Shown: piece by piece, positions 54,701-58,230 of the stretch
Layout: the number at the start of each line of letters is the position of its first letter
How positions within the stretch are numbered: position 1 is the first letter of the stretch
NCBI GenBank assembly: GCA_964017155.1
Contig: OZ024857.1
Location: 27,843,101 to 27,907,100, forward strand
Length of the DNA stretch: 64,000 bases
Source of the DNA: Oasisia sp. SBJ-2009
Taxonomy: Eukaryota > Annelida > Polychaeta > Sabellida > Siboglinidae
Reading direction: 5' to 3'
The notes under the pieces: generated by a model
Told to the model about the DNA's origin: nothing
What the model saw: only the letters and a program-made list of their open reading frames with translations
The model's database searches: none
Program-made: the position numbers and the translations under genes

Positions 54701-56616
54701 GCTAGACACAAACGTATTATCGTACACTGCATAGATGTGGTAAAATATGTAGAGATGGTCAAATGGAGTAGTATGACTGTATTGATAAAAATATCAATAT
54801 AATTTATTATCGGTTAGGTTTTAGGAAGTATGGATGTCATATCCATACTTCCTAAAACCTAACCGATAATAAATTATATTTATATTTTTATCAATACAGT
54901 CACACTCATGAGTTTACTATGGGTGTACATTATCATAAAATAACTAAAAACTTTGTTGTTTTGTTTCATAGTAATATGTGAAAAGATTCTGAACTAGTTC
55001 AGTATGAAATGATAAATATTAGGTCCATTTAGCGACTGCACAATGTGTGACACTTTAATATGACCAGCCCCTATTGCAGCTTTGACGAAGTCTGCTGTTC
55101 AAATCATTTTTCCACACACTTATCCAATCTGTGGAGCAGGGTTGGCCTTGATTTAATCAAATTGACCAAATCATCGATTAAATCATTGATTTAATCAACT
55201 TGAAAAAATCAAGACATTGATTTTTTCAGATTATCTTAAATTTATACTTACATTGCGTGCTACTACCAGTTGATTTAACTGTATGTATTTTAAAATAAAG
55301 TTTAAATTTGTACCTGAATGGAGCAAAAAAAAAAAAAAGGTCTTCCAAAACCATAGATATTGTTAGTTATGCCTTGAAAGTGAGTGTAAATGGTGTCACA
55401 CGTGTGTTTGTAGCCCATTTCAGGTCATCAGGCACAATGTTAAAGAAGTTTATAAACTAGCTTAACAGTTAACATCAACGTGTCCACCGAAACATGTGCC
55501 TGGCAAACCAAAACATGTGACTGGCAATAATTTGATCCTGCATAAAGCCCTGCCTAACAATAATAATTTTATTAATGTCTCTTAGGCAGATGCCTTAGTA
55601 TTGCAACAGCGTTAATTGTGGATTAGTTGAATGTTTTCTCAGATTTGCTGAGTTTTGTGTAACTGATTGCAAATATCTTTGACAGCAGTAATGGTGGACG
55701 ACATTACTTGTGTCACTGATGGTGAGTTATTATGTAACAACTTACTGACATTCTTAGATGTGTTTTTTTTTTTTTAGTTAGTACTGTTCATTGTAAGGAG
55801 ATAACTATAGATTTTGTAAACATTACCAATACAGACAAACCTGCAACTATCACCAGCCGTATATTTGATTGATGCTCATTGTGAATGACACATTTGTCAT
55901 ATTTCAATCATGAAATTTAAATACATTACTTATTGAGTATTCAACTTTAAGAATGTATCTGATGTTTCTATTGATGCATTATTACAGTCAAAACCTTGAG
56001 TCAAAGTGATGCAATCAATTTTCATGTAAGTCCCAGGGAATACAGTATTCAGTGATGGGTAATGAGTAAGATGAACATTTTGCTGAAACTTTGAAGTTTT
56101 GATCAAACGAAAATTCTCTGGATAATATTATATAGACAAGATTTACCACTTATGTTTATTTTGCCACCGTAATTACAAAAAGAAAATGGAGGACTTACCT
56201 AGTTGGTTCTTGCAGATGTACATCAGCTTCTCAGCCGATTGTAGTTTTGTTTCTGCACACCGCTTGTAGTAGAGCTCCGTCGACTTGCCGCATTTGAACG
56301 GCTGAAACGACGAGTCGTCAATAAACTCAGTCTGTTCGACGACGTTAAACGTCATGTCAGTGCCGTCATCAGACGTCTTCGTGACGCCTCCCCAGTACAG
56401 GAAGTGATCGTTGTTGACAACGCGACCGCCAAAGTCACTCTGACTCAGCACGGAGATGTGGTCGGTGTAGTAGTCATCCGCCAGGGGGCGCACAAATCGG
56501 TTGCACAGACATGACTTTCCGACGCCGACGGGTCCCTTCTCGTATTCGCTGACGCCCAGCCCGACGACACTGACGTTGAACGTCCGACGGTGGTGCGGCT
56601 CCTGTTTGCGTGCCAT
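25302..56616 (-). CDS. ARHGAP35: p190RhoGAP-like Rho GTPase-activating protein (complete coding region)
   Basis: Twenty-six coding exons on the minus strand (each listed below) sum to 5,205 bases: 1,734 codons and TAA, with every phase matching. Domains: GTPase (residues 1-240, P loop G28-x4-GKS35), FF repeats (about 250-590), pseudoGTPases (about 610-780 and 795-960), a disordered region with Tyr motifs and a polybasic patch (about 1000-1500), RhoGAP (about 1535-1730, arginine finger about R1572). Family knowledge: p190 proteins turn off RhoA at adhesions and cleavage sites and are controlled by Src-family phosphorylation and p120RasGAP. The gene looks like the single-copy relative of vertebrate ARHGAP35 and ARHGAP5. 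It is about 230 residues longer than the human proteins, largely in the disordered part, and has no proline-rich tail after RhoGAP. ATG at 56616 fits because MARKQ is the family's known N terminus. Confidence 0.95.
25808..25916 (-). CDS. ARHGAP35: p190RhoGAP coding exon 25: RhoGAP domain
   Basis: Acceptor gtgtctccag, donor CACAA|gtaagt, phase 1 to 2. [20 protein letters not shown] takes the place of the L-P-x-x-N-x-x-x-L-x-x-L-x-x-H-L helix. Confidence 0.94.
26486..26617 (-). CDS. ARHGAP35: p190RhoGAP coding exon 24: RhoGAP domain
   Basis: Acceptor gtcgctgtag, donor GCTGCCG|gtgagt, phase 1 to 1. [20 protein letters not shown] keeps the catalytic-pocket Lys, but the family's LPxPL reads LSESL here. 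Confidence 0.95.
26629..26912. repeat. 10-bp minisatellite (actgtcatac)n beside an acceptor
   Basis: About 28 decamers with small variants, beginning 12 bases upstream (on the minus strand) of the acceptor of coding exon 24. Its open frames are by-products. Confidence 0.95.
27462..27711 (-). CDS. ARHGAP35: p190RhoGAP coding exon 23: RhoGAP domain with arginine finger
   Basis: Acceptor gtcactgacag, donor AAGGAAG|gtgggt, phase 0 to 1. [20 protein letters not shown] then EGLYRVPGN; the Arg of GLYR is the catalytic finger. The 22-bp minisatellite runs into the acceptor. Confidence 0.97.
27712..28660. repeat. 22-bp minisatellite adjoining the acceptor of coding exon 23
   Basis: Unit caatcaatggggtgacaggt gt, about 40 copies, increasingly diverged away from the exon. 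The copy nearest the exon reads, on the minus strand, gacacctgtcactgacag|GAG, so array sequence forms the acceptor region. 28661-29165 holds nothing recognised. Confidence 0.95.
29166..29303 (-). CDS. ARHGAP35: p190RhoGAP coding exon 22: Trp motif and basic helix
   Basis: Acceptor tttccag, donor AAAGAG|gtaaat, phase 0 to 0. [20 protein letters not shown] then a long Lys/Arg/Glu helix continuing into exon 23. Confidence 0.9.
29441..29493 (-). CDS. ARHGAP35: p190RhoGAP coding exon 21: short exon with AEYAGP
   Basis: 53 bases, acceptor attcacag, donor GAAACC|gtgagt, phase 1 to 0. [17 protein letters not shown] has a Tyr in a setting like the family's NYAEP site. Confidence 0.85.
29700..29880 (-). 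mobile_element. Old SINE remnant (same tRNA-like family)
   Basis: Minus strand has a tRNA-like ggggcatcagactgtcagtt followed by a B-box-like ggggttcaaggcc, in the order seen at 13292 and 46272. Strongly diverged. Confidence 0.45.
29982..30146 (-). CDS. ARHGAP35: p190RhoGAP coding exon 20: polybasic patch
   Basis: Acceptor attgtgtgtcag, donor CCCACTG|gtcagt, phase 1 to 1. [17 protein letters not shown] corresponds in position to the polybasic region that binds acidic phospholipids in p190A. The minisatellite of the upstream intron runs into the acceptor. Confidence 0.88.
30147..30770. repeat. Degenerate minisatellite adjoining the acceptor of coding exon 20
   Basis: Built of gacacagtgacac, cgtcaacacagtgacacacc and agcacagccaacacactgac modules in a higher-order pattern of about 50-60 bases. 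On the minus strand it repeatedly contains gtgtcag|tgt, like the real acceptor gtgtgtcag|TGT at 30147. Confidence 0.9.
31191..31382 (-). CDS. ARHGAP35: p190RhoGAP coding exon 19: acidic then basic linker
   Basis: Acceptor tctcatag, donor CAGTTAG|gtgagg, phase 1 to 1. [18 protein letters not shown] resembles the SDSEMDTSSLERG block of ARHGAP5; a basic stretch ([15 protein letters not shown]) follows. Confidence 0.9.
31383..32183 (-). other. p190RhoGAP intron with dispersed repeat R5, copy 1
   Basis: 31690-31830 shares aactttattta(g/t)acactaaaatccaaagta and ctctgttca(a/g)tagtgtt with 35290-35400. The rest is AT-rich without features. Confidence 0.65.
32184..32298. repeat. 8-bp (gactgtgt)n array near a donor
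   Basis: About 14 octamers, with gactaggt variants every sixth or so copy, 16 bases beyond the donor of coding exon 18. Confidence 0.95.
32315..32441 (-). CDS. ARHGAP35: p190RhoGAP coding exon 18: linker with NDYALV
   Basis: Acceptor gtgttgcag, donor GCCGGGG|gtaaga, phase 0 to 1. [20 protein letters not shown] parallels the E-N-x-Y-x-V-P-x-D segment of the family. An 8-bp (gactgtgt)n array lies 16 bases beyond the donor. Confidence 0.9.
32517..32672. repeat. 23-bp tandem repeat, about seven copies, with TGACGT cores
   Basis: Unit catcatgtgacgtgttgtcacgc; each intact copy is partly palindromic (gtgac ... gtcac). Lies about 75 bases upstream of the acceptor of coding exon 18. Confidence 0.9.
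32690..34759 (-). other. p190RhoGAP intron, no gene recognised
   Basis: AT-rich. A 19-base direct repeat (acctgagttatcaatgcacc) occurs twice near 34074-34115. Open frames up to 141 codons have no splice context or family resemblance. Confidence 0.5.
34760..34903 (-). CDS. ARHGAP35: p190RhoGAP coding exon 17: linker with EYAQV
   Basis: Acceptor ttcacccag, donor GTAAGG|gtaagt. A second donor six bases earlier (CAA|gtaagg, exon end 34766) is also in frame. Encodes [18 protein letters not shown], then [10 protein letters not shown]. Confidence 0.88.
35285..35620. repeat. Dispersed repeat R5, copy 2 (LINE-tail-like)
   Basis: Starts with (taa)n and cactttatttatacactaaa, then the block shared with 31690-31830, and runs to gtagtgcattccacagagttgg. 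The layout (simple repeat next to actttattta) resembles a reverse-oriented 3' end of a non-LTR element, but no coding part is seen. Confidence 0.5.
35697..35767 (-). CDS. ARHGAP35: p190RhoGAP coding exon 16: proline-rich segment
   Basis: Acceptor tgttcacag, donor ATTAAG|gtaaat, phase 1 to 0. [18 protein letters not shown] resembles the VPPPIKPKP block of vertebrate p190. Confidence 0.85.
35768..37229 (-). other. p190RhoGAP intron, candidate 3-base microexon only
   Basis: The minus strand at 35936-35938 reads ccaccatttcag|GAG|gtaaatg: a good acceptor and donor around three bases. Nothing else is recognised here. Confidence 0.35.
37230..37343 (-). CDS. ARHGAP35: p190RhoGAP coding exon 15: disordered region
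   Basis: Acceptor tttgtgaag, donor ACGG|gtgatt, phase 1 to 1. Encodes [20 protein letters not shown]. Supported by phase and splice sites only; it could be alternatively used, since skipping it (114 bases) keeps the frame. Confidence 0.75.
37608..37752. repeat. 18-bp tandem repeat, about eight copies
   Basis: Unit gaccaccctgtcaataat with variants, in the intron between coding exons 14 and 15. The remainder of 37344-38589 is unremarkable. Confidence 0.9.
38590..38778 (-). CDS. ARHGAP35: p190RhoGAP coding exon 14: Ser-rich disordered region
   Basis: Acceptor ctgtttctag, donor GTTGAAG|gtgaca, phase 1 to 1. Encodes [18 protein letters not shown] and [10 protein letters not shown]. No fold is recognised. 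A longer frame continues past the donor but would break the phase with exon 15. Confidence 0.85.
39003..39640. repeat. (TA)n tracts nested in inverted repeats
   Basis: Two palindromic units. In 39003-39242, aagagacatatgcatatata is answered by its complement about 200 bases on. In 39434-39628, the arm aactatgtcagtgatttatctg...cacatgtg is answered by cacatgtgggcagtgtgatttacagat...cagtgacatagtt, with an extra inner copy of cacatgtgggcagtgtgatt (39523). The centres are long (TA)n runs with tatatg/cacaca variants. Confidence 0.9.
39887..40146 (-). CDS. ARHGAP35: p190RhoGAP coding exon 13: disordered region with Tyr motifs
   Basis: Acceptor gtgtgttgcag, donor TACACAG|gtattg, phase 2 to 1. Carries [32 protein letters not shown]: several Tyr with acidic or Pro neighbours that could serve as SH2 docking sites. 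Function of these Tyr is inferred. Confidence 0.9.
40240..40640 (-). mobile_element. Probable non-LTR retroelement 3' end
   Basis: The tract (gaatgaat)n followed by aaagtttatttatttaacaa reads on the minus strand as a 3' end closed by (attc)n, a frequent LINE/SINE tail. No coding remnant is seen. Confidence 0.4.
40653..40818. mobile_element. Inverted-repeat element, arms about 73 bp
   Basis: Left arm 40653-40725 and right arm 40746-40818 are complementary with about five mismatches (for example ctacgtttcgaccaccatcg against cgatggtggttgaaacgtag) around a 20-base loop. Looks like a MITE; no target duplication was identified. Confidence 0.8.
41013..41244 (-). CDS. ARHGAP35: p190RhoGAP coding exon 12: end of pseudoGTPase 2, acceptor inside minisatellite
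   Basis: Acceptor ctctcattgcag|CA at 41245, donor AACAG|gtattg, phase 1 to 2. [18 protein letters not shown] corresponds to the family's H-x-x-EVF-x-x-FF-x-D-V-x-EKKN. The first 20 or so exon bases and the acceptor are one unit of the 31-bp array that fills the upstream intron. Confidence 0.92.
41225..42019. repeat. 31-bp minisatellite containing the acceptor of coding exon 12
   Basis: Plus-strand unit gaatggtgtgtaggacactg ctgcaatgaga, about 22 good copies and a degenerate tail after 41925. On the minus strand each unit is ctctcattgcag|CAGTGTCCTACACACCATT, that is a copy of the acceptor and first bases of the exon at 41244. All three minus-strand frames stay open for long stretches because 31 is not a multiple of 3 and the unit has no stop. 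Confidence 0.97.
42284..42462 (-). CDS. ARHGAP35: p190RhoGAP coding exon 11: pseudoGTPase 2
   Basis: Acceptor gttttgcacag, donor CAGCAGA|gtatgt, phase 2 to 1. Encodes [14 protein letters not shown] and [19 protein letters not shown], matching the IP-x-QLVA and L-x-x-EG-x-x-IA patterns of the family. Confidence 0.93.
42481..42760. repeat. 22-24-bp minisatellite and (ACGC)n upstream of coding exon 11
   Basis: Unit acacccatacacatacatat aac, about ten copies, then (acgc)n at 42712-42750. The first copy is about 18 bases from the acceptor at 42463. Confidence 0.93.
43226..43875. repeat. 34-bp minisatellite containing the donor of coding exon 10
   Basis: Plus-strand unit attgtttgggagagaattga cagcaacagacccc, about 19 copies; the far end (43226-43320) is more diverged. 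Minus-strand reading: CAATGGG|gtctgttgctgtcaa, the junction of the exon ending 43868. No stop in any minus-strand frame, giving a 34-residue repeat ([20 protein letters not shown] and on). Confidence 0.97.
43868..44125 (-). CDS. ARHGAP35: p190RhoGAP coding exon 10: pseudoGTPase 2, donor inside minisatellite
   Basis: Acceptor cttgttgcag. [37 protein letters not shown] and [11 protein letters not shown] are diagnostic. The donor is not obvious: I choose ATGGG|gtctgt at 43867 because it keeps phase 2 and makes the join (KASLRTMG to SFVSN) the same length as in human ARHGAP5 as I recall it. That donor is the first unit of a 34-bp array, so the exact end is less certain than the rest. Confidence 0.85.
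44681..44851 (-). CDS. ARHGAP35: p190RhoGAP coding exon 9: pseudoGTPase 1 to 2 link
   Basis: Acceptor ccacttgcag, donor ATACG|gtcagt, phase 2 to 2. [10 protein letters not shown] is the family's LQC-x-F-x-D block; the end (EPDIR) joins the next exon's ILMCFMCGD, equivalent to DLRIVMCLMCGD. Confidence 0.95.
44933..45285 (+). pseudogene. Truncated LINE reverse-transcriptase C terminus
   Basis: A plus-strand frame opposite to the host gene reads [17 protein letters not shown] near the start and [19 protein letters not shown] near the end, ending at TAA 45280-45282. The L-x-x-RR-x-x-x-RL and FF-x-x-TI-x-x-WN patterns are typical of the last part of non-LTR reverse transcriptases. It has no upstream RT core, so it is a 5'-truncated, dead copy in an intron. 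Confidence 0.75.
45600..45745. repeat. Short inverted repeat beside coding exon 8
   Basis: gtgtcacctaa at about 45680 and ttaggtgacac at about 45700 form an 11-base stem with a short loop; ggtgacacatgt recurs on both sides. Confidence 0.6.
45762..45963 (-). CDS. ARHGAP35: p190RhoGAP coding exon 8: pseudoGTPase 1
   Basis: Acceptor tgttgtag, donor GACCG|gtcagt, phase 1 to 2. Starts [20 protein letters not shown], then [17 protein letters not shown], where the family has LPLTLILVNKR. Confidence 0.95.
46019..46370 (-). mobile_element. Full-length-like tRNA-derived SINE
   Basis: Minus strand: tRNA-like head (about 46356-46285) with B box ggttcaatccc and anticodon-loop-like ctgtcag, then gctgtttcgaaacttaggca, a body with tctttcggaagagacactga and agccggtggtccc (like the conserved central domains of several invertebrate SINEs), and a tail aagaagaagaacaacaacaa. 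About 350 bases. Same head as 13292-13377. Confidence 0.8.
46652..46786. repeat. 43-bp tandem repeat, three copies
   Basis: Unit begins caaatgttttgttactatta at 46655, 46698 and 46741. Intronic, between coding exons 7 and 8. Confidence 0.9.
46951..47074 (-). CDS. ARHGAP35: p190RhoGAP coding exon 7: pseudoGTPase 1
   Basis: Acceptor cctgtttcag, donor CTCAAG|gtaaac, phase 0 to 1. Encodes [19 protein letters not shown], close to the Y-x-L-x-LRP-IEG-x-V-x-LP pattern in ARHGAP5. Confidence 0.95.
47777..47891 (-). CDS. ARHGAP35: p190RhoGAP coding exon 6: pseudoGTPase 1, first strand
   Basis: Acceptor tttatgcag, donor ATCAGG|gtgagc, phase 2 to 0. [20 protein letters not shown] occupies the P-loop position but has no GKS/T, as expected for a pseudoGTPase. 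Confidence 0.94.
48653..48805 (-). CDS. ARHGAP35: p190RhoGAP coding exon 5: fourth FF region and Cys-rich turn
   Basis: Acceptor gtgttacag, donor CACAG|gtaggg, phase 2 to 2. [20 protein letters not shown] is followed by [19 protein letters not shown], which parallels the C-P-x-C-x-x-C segment before pseudoGTPase 1 in vertebrate p190. Confidence 0.94.
49039..49149. repeat. Direct repeat flanking coding exon 4, copy A
   Basis: 111 bases from ggattgtcaatctccaacta to cataagataattc-type ending; about 93% identical to 49715-49826 in the same orientation. Confidence 0.92.
49280..49585 (-). CDS. ARHGAP35: p190RhoGAP coding exon 4: third FF region
   Basis: Acceptor tgacgacag, donor CGCCG|gtaggg, phase 2 to 2, 306 bases. 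Helical, ending with [20 protein letters not shown] and ELFAKYR. The exon lies between two near-identical 111-base direct repeats, and its loss would keep the frame. Confidence 0.95.
49715..49826. repeat. Direct repeat flanking coding exon 4, copy B
   Basis: Same orientation as 49039-49149. The two copies bracket the exon at 49280-49585. Confidence 0.92.
49921..50233. mobile_element. Dispersed repeat R3, copy 1 (MITE-like, hAT-type ends)
   Basis: Ends cagtgtttcccct and aggggaaacactg are inverted repeats of a kind common in hAT elements. Internal blocks (atgatgag(c/t)gaggtg, gggaatagg(c/t)taaaacacc, gg(g/a)tggccatgcccc) recur in order at 52972-53236. No clear target duplication. Confidence 0.7.
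50330..50560. repeat. Dispersed repeat R4, copy 1
   Basis: From aaaaaaggtcttctaaaacc through atagatattgttagttatgc to ttatcctgcattaagccctg; about 85-90% like 55322-55556. Non-coding. Confidence 0.85.
50594..50803 (-). CDS. ARHGAP35: p190RhoGAP coding exon 3: second FF region
   Basis: Acceptor ccgttgcag, donor CGGA|gtaagt, phase 2 to 2. Encodes [17 protein letters not shown] and the family-specific [10 protein letters not shown] segment ending in a basic helix. Confidence 0.95.
52033..52729 (-). CDS. ARHGAP35: p190RhoGAP coding exon 2: GTPase end and first FF domain
   Basis: Largest exon (697 bases, phase 1 to 2); acceptor tatgtgcag, donor AGACAG|gtacga. Contains [20 protein letters not shown] (place of the NKxD motif), the V-ETS-x-x-N-x-N-V-E-LAF block, then FF1 (Trp in [10 protein letters not shown], Phe/Val pairs, [10 protein letters not shown]). 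Confidence 0.97.
52730..54774 (-). other. p190RhoGAP intron between coding exons 1 and 2, first part
   Basis: Besides R3 copy 2 there is no recognised element. 55140-55230, further on in the same intron, is a low-complexity gattaaatcattgatttaat stretch. Confidence 0.5.
52972..53236. mobile_element. Dispersed repeat R3, copy 2
   Basis: Diverged copy of 49921-50233 in the same orientation, with degraded ends (cagtgttacatgatgag ... gcgaaccactg). Confidence 0.7.
54775..54901. repeat. Near-perfect 61-bp hairpin
   Basis: 54775-54835 and 54841-54901 are complementary at 60 of 61 positions around a five-base loop (gtcat). AT-rich with the core ggttaggttttaggaagta. Lies in the intron between coding exons 1 and 2. 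Confidence 0.95.
55322..55556. repeat. Dispersed repeat R4, copy 2
   Basis: Same orientation as 50330-50560, starting at an A-run (aaaaaaaaaaaaaggtcttcc) and ending ttgatcctgcataaagccctg. One segment (aaacatgtg) is duplicated relative to copy 1. Confidence 0.85.
56199..56616 (-). CDS. ARHGAP35: p190RhoGAP coding exon 1: N-terminal GTPase domain
   Basis: Starts MARKQEPHH; ends CTAG before gtaagt (phase 1). P loop [18 protein letters not shown] and the family block [17 protein letters not shown] are intact, and EQTEFIDD is present. GKS is retained, so nucleotide binding is expected. Confidence 0.97.
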
Positions 56617-56856
56617 CGCGGTGTCGATGACCTACGCAGGGCACAGGTCATCTCAGCCAGACGCGGTCAGTCCTTCGCATCGTGGTAGCTCCAGGAACTT
56701 ACTTCAGCTACGGTCACTCTGGGTACACACGAATGCATTGTCCGGTGACGGTTGAGAGAAACTGTTGCGTCCAGTCAACTTCACATTGTTGACACTTTAT
56801 GTTGATATTAAATGATGCTTTCACGGGCGGCCGATTTCGCTCAATGAAATGTGTCA
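56617..56856 (-). promoter_or_regulatory. Probable p190RhoGAP 5' leader exon with upstream AUGs
   Basis: An acceptor-like cttttttttgcag ends at 56857 on the minus strand and no acceptor is needed between there and the ATG at 56616. The stretch has a start-stop ATGTGA (56786-56781), uORFs at 56738-56667 (23 codons) and 56680-56648 (10 codons), and an ATG at 56651 whose frame overlaps the main start and ends at 56445. A gtaagt donor-like site (56702) and a gcgtag acceptor-like site (56634) inside could remove part of it. Confidence 0.55.
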
Positions 56857-58015
56857 CTGCAAAAAAAGAAAACAATATTATTAGTCATTTAAAAGGGTAA
56901 TTTTGCAGGTAGGGGATTTTGTACCTCCACCACTGGGGTTTCCCTAACTTCCCTTACATCACTCTATCTACATAAATTTGCCTCCTCAGACCACACCTTC
57001 AAGGAAACATACATACATATAACATGTATTTAACAAAGTACTATGAACACATGATCACATTCTTCATTAGTCACACCGCCCGAGTTGACATAATGACCAA
57101 GTTCAACCCAAACTGAACTAATTAAAACAACACAGATCCTCTCTATTAATCAATAGACACTCAGTCTGCAAACAACTCATGACATCACAGAAGAACATCA
57201 AGACTATCCATGATAGTGAGTCATAGTCTCGCAGTCGTAGACATTAAAATTTTCGCGTAATGAGATCAGTAATCTGATGCATAATCCATGCCAATATTCA
57301 TGCAGCCATTACAGGTAAACCAAGACAAGTCTGTCTCGCACGACTGAAGCAATTCTAGCCACAGTAATAACATTAATCCTATTTCTCAAGGGTCTGTCGT
57401 TCTTATTGTGTTTGTTTATCTGGTTACTTTAGAGCAGGTGGTAATAATGGACATTTACTAGATTGCTACCTCAACCCGAAGCTGGCCCTGAAAATGGGCA
57501 CTTTGTGCGCCAATAATGTGTGTGTTCGTAGCTTCAAATGGGGTGGTCAGAATGCACAAGCACTGTGCAGAGTGCAGTAGGTGACCTATAAATAGTGGCC
57601 GGCAACATGCTGGGATGGCATCATGGCAGTCCATATCAATTGCTCTATCATGATTCGGAAAGACAAATCAACAAAATAATTCACCAGTTCAGATTGCTAA
57701 TACCATCTCAGCTCACGTTTTAGAGCTAAACAATAAAATTTGAGAATGTCCATGCTTTTTGTTGAGGATGTCCTTCTCCGATTTTAGTTAAGAAAAGTTA
57801 CCTACTCATGTACCTAATAAATGTCCTGGTACGCTTATTTATTAACTGAAAAATGCCACCTTATTTGGCACTATACAATTGTTAGCGACTTTCATTGGCA
57901 TAACATATTTTTGGCGATTTACCGCTCACAGATCATCATGTAATTCATGTTACTCCTTCAGTCCCTCTTATGACTAAGTTTGTATCAATTAGTAAACAGT
58001 TGCTCACCCAGGCTT

Positions 58016-58230
58016 CCAGTGTCAGACAGACTATGGACCCCCCACAGAAAATGGACCCAAGACTTCCTTATTCCATTATATAATTTGGACCCCTTATAGA
58101 ATTTGGTCCATTTTCTATGGGGGTCTAGAATATGGAACCCACCTGGGTCAAAATTCTATGATGTGAGTTTCTATAGGGAATATGGACATGGGGAAATTTG
58201 CCACTGGGTCTGTATTCTATATGACACTGG
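58016..58230. mobile_element. MITE-like element, ccagtgtca termini
   Basis: Begins ccagtgtcagacagactatg and ends ctatatgacactgg, imperfect inverted termini; inside, ggaccccccacagaaaatgg and ccattttctatgggggtc are also inverted. No clear target duplication. Confidence 0.55.
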
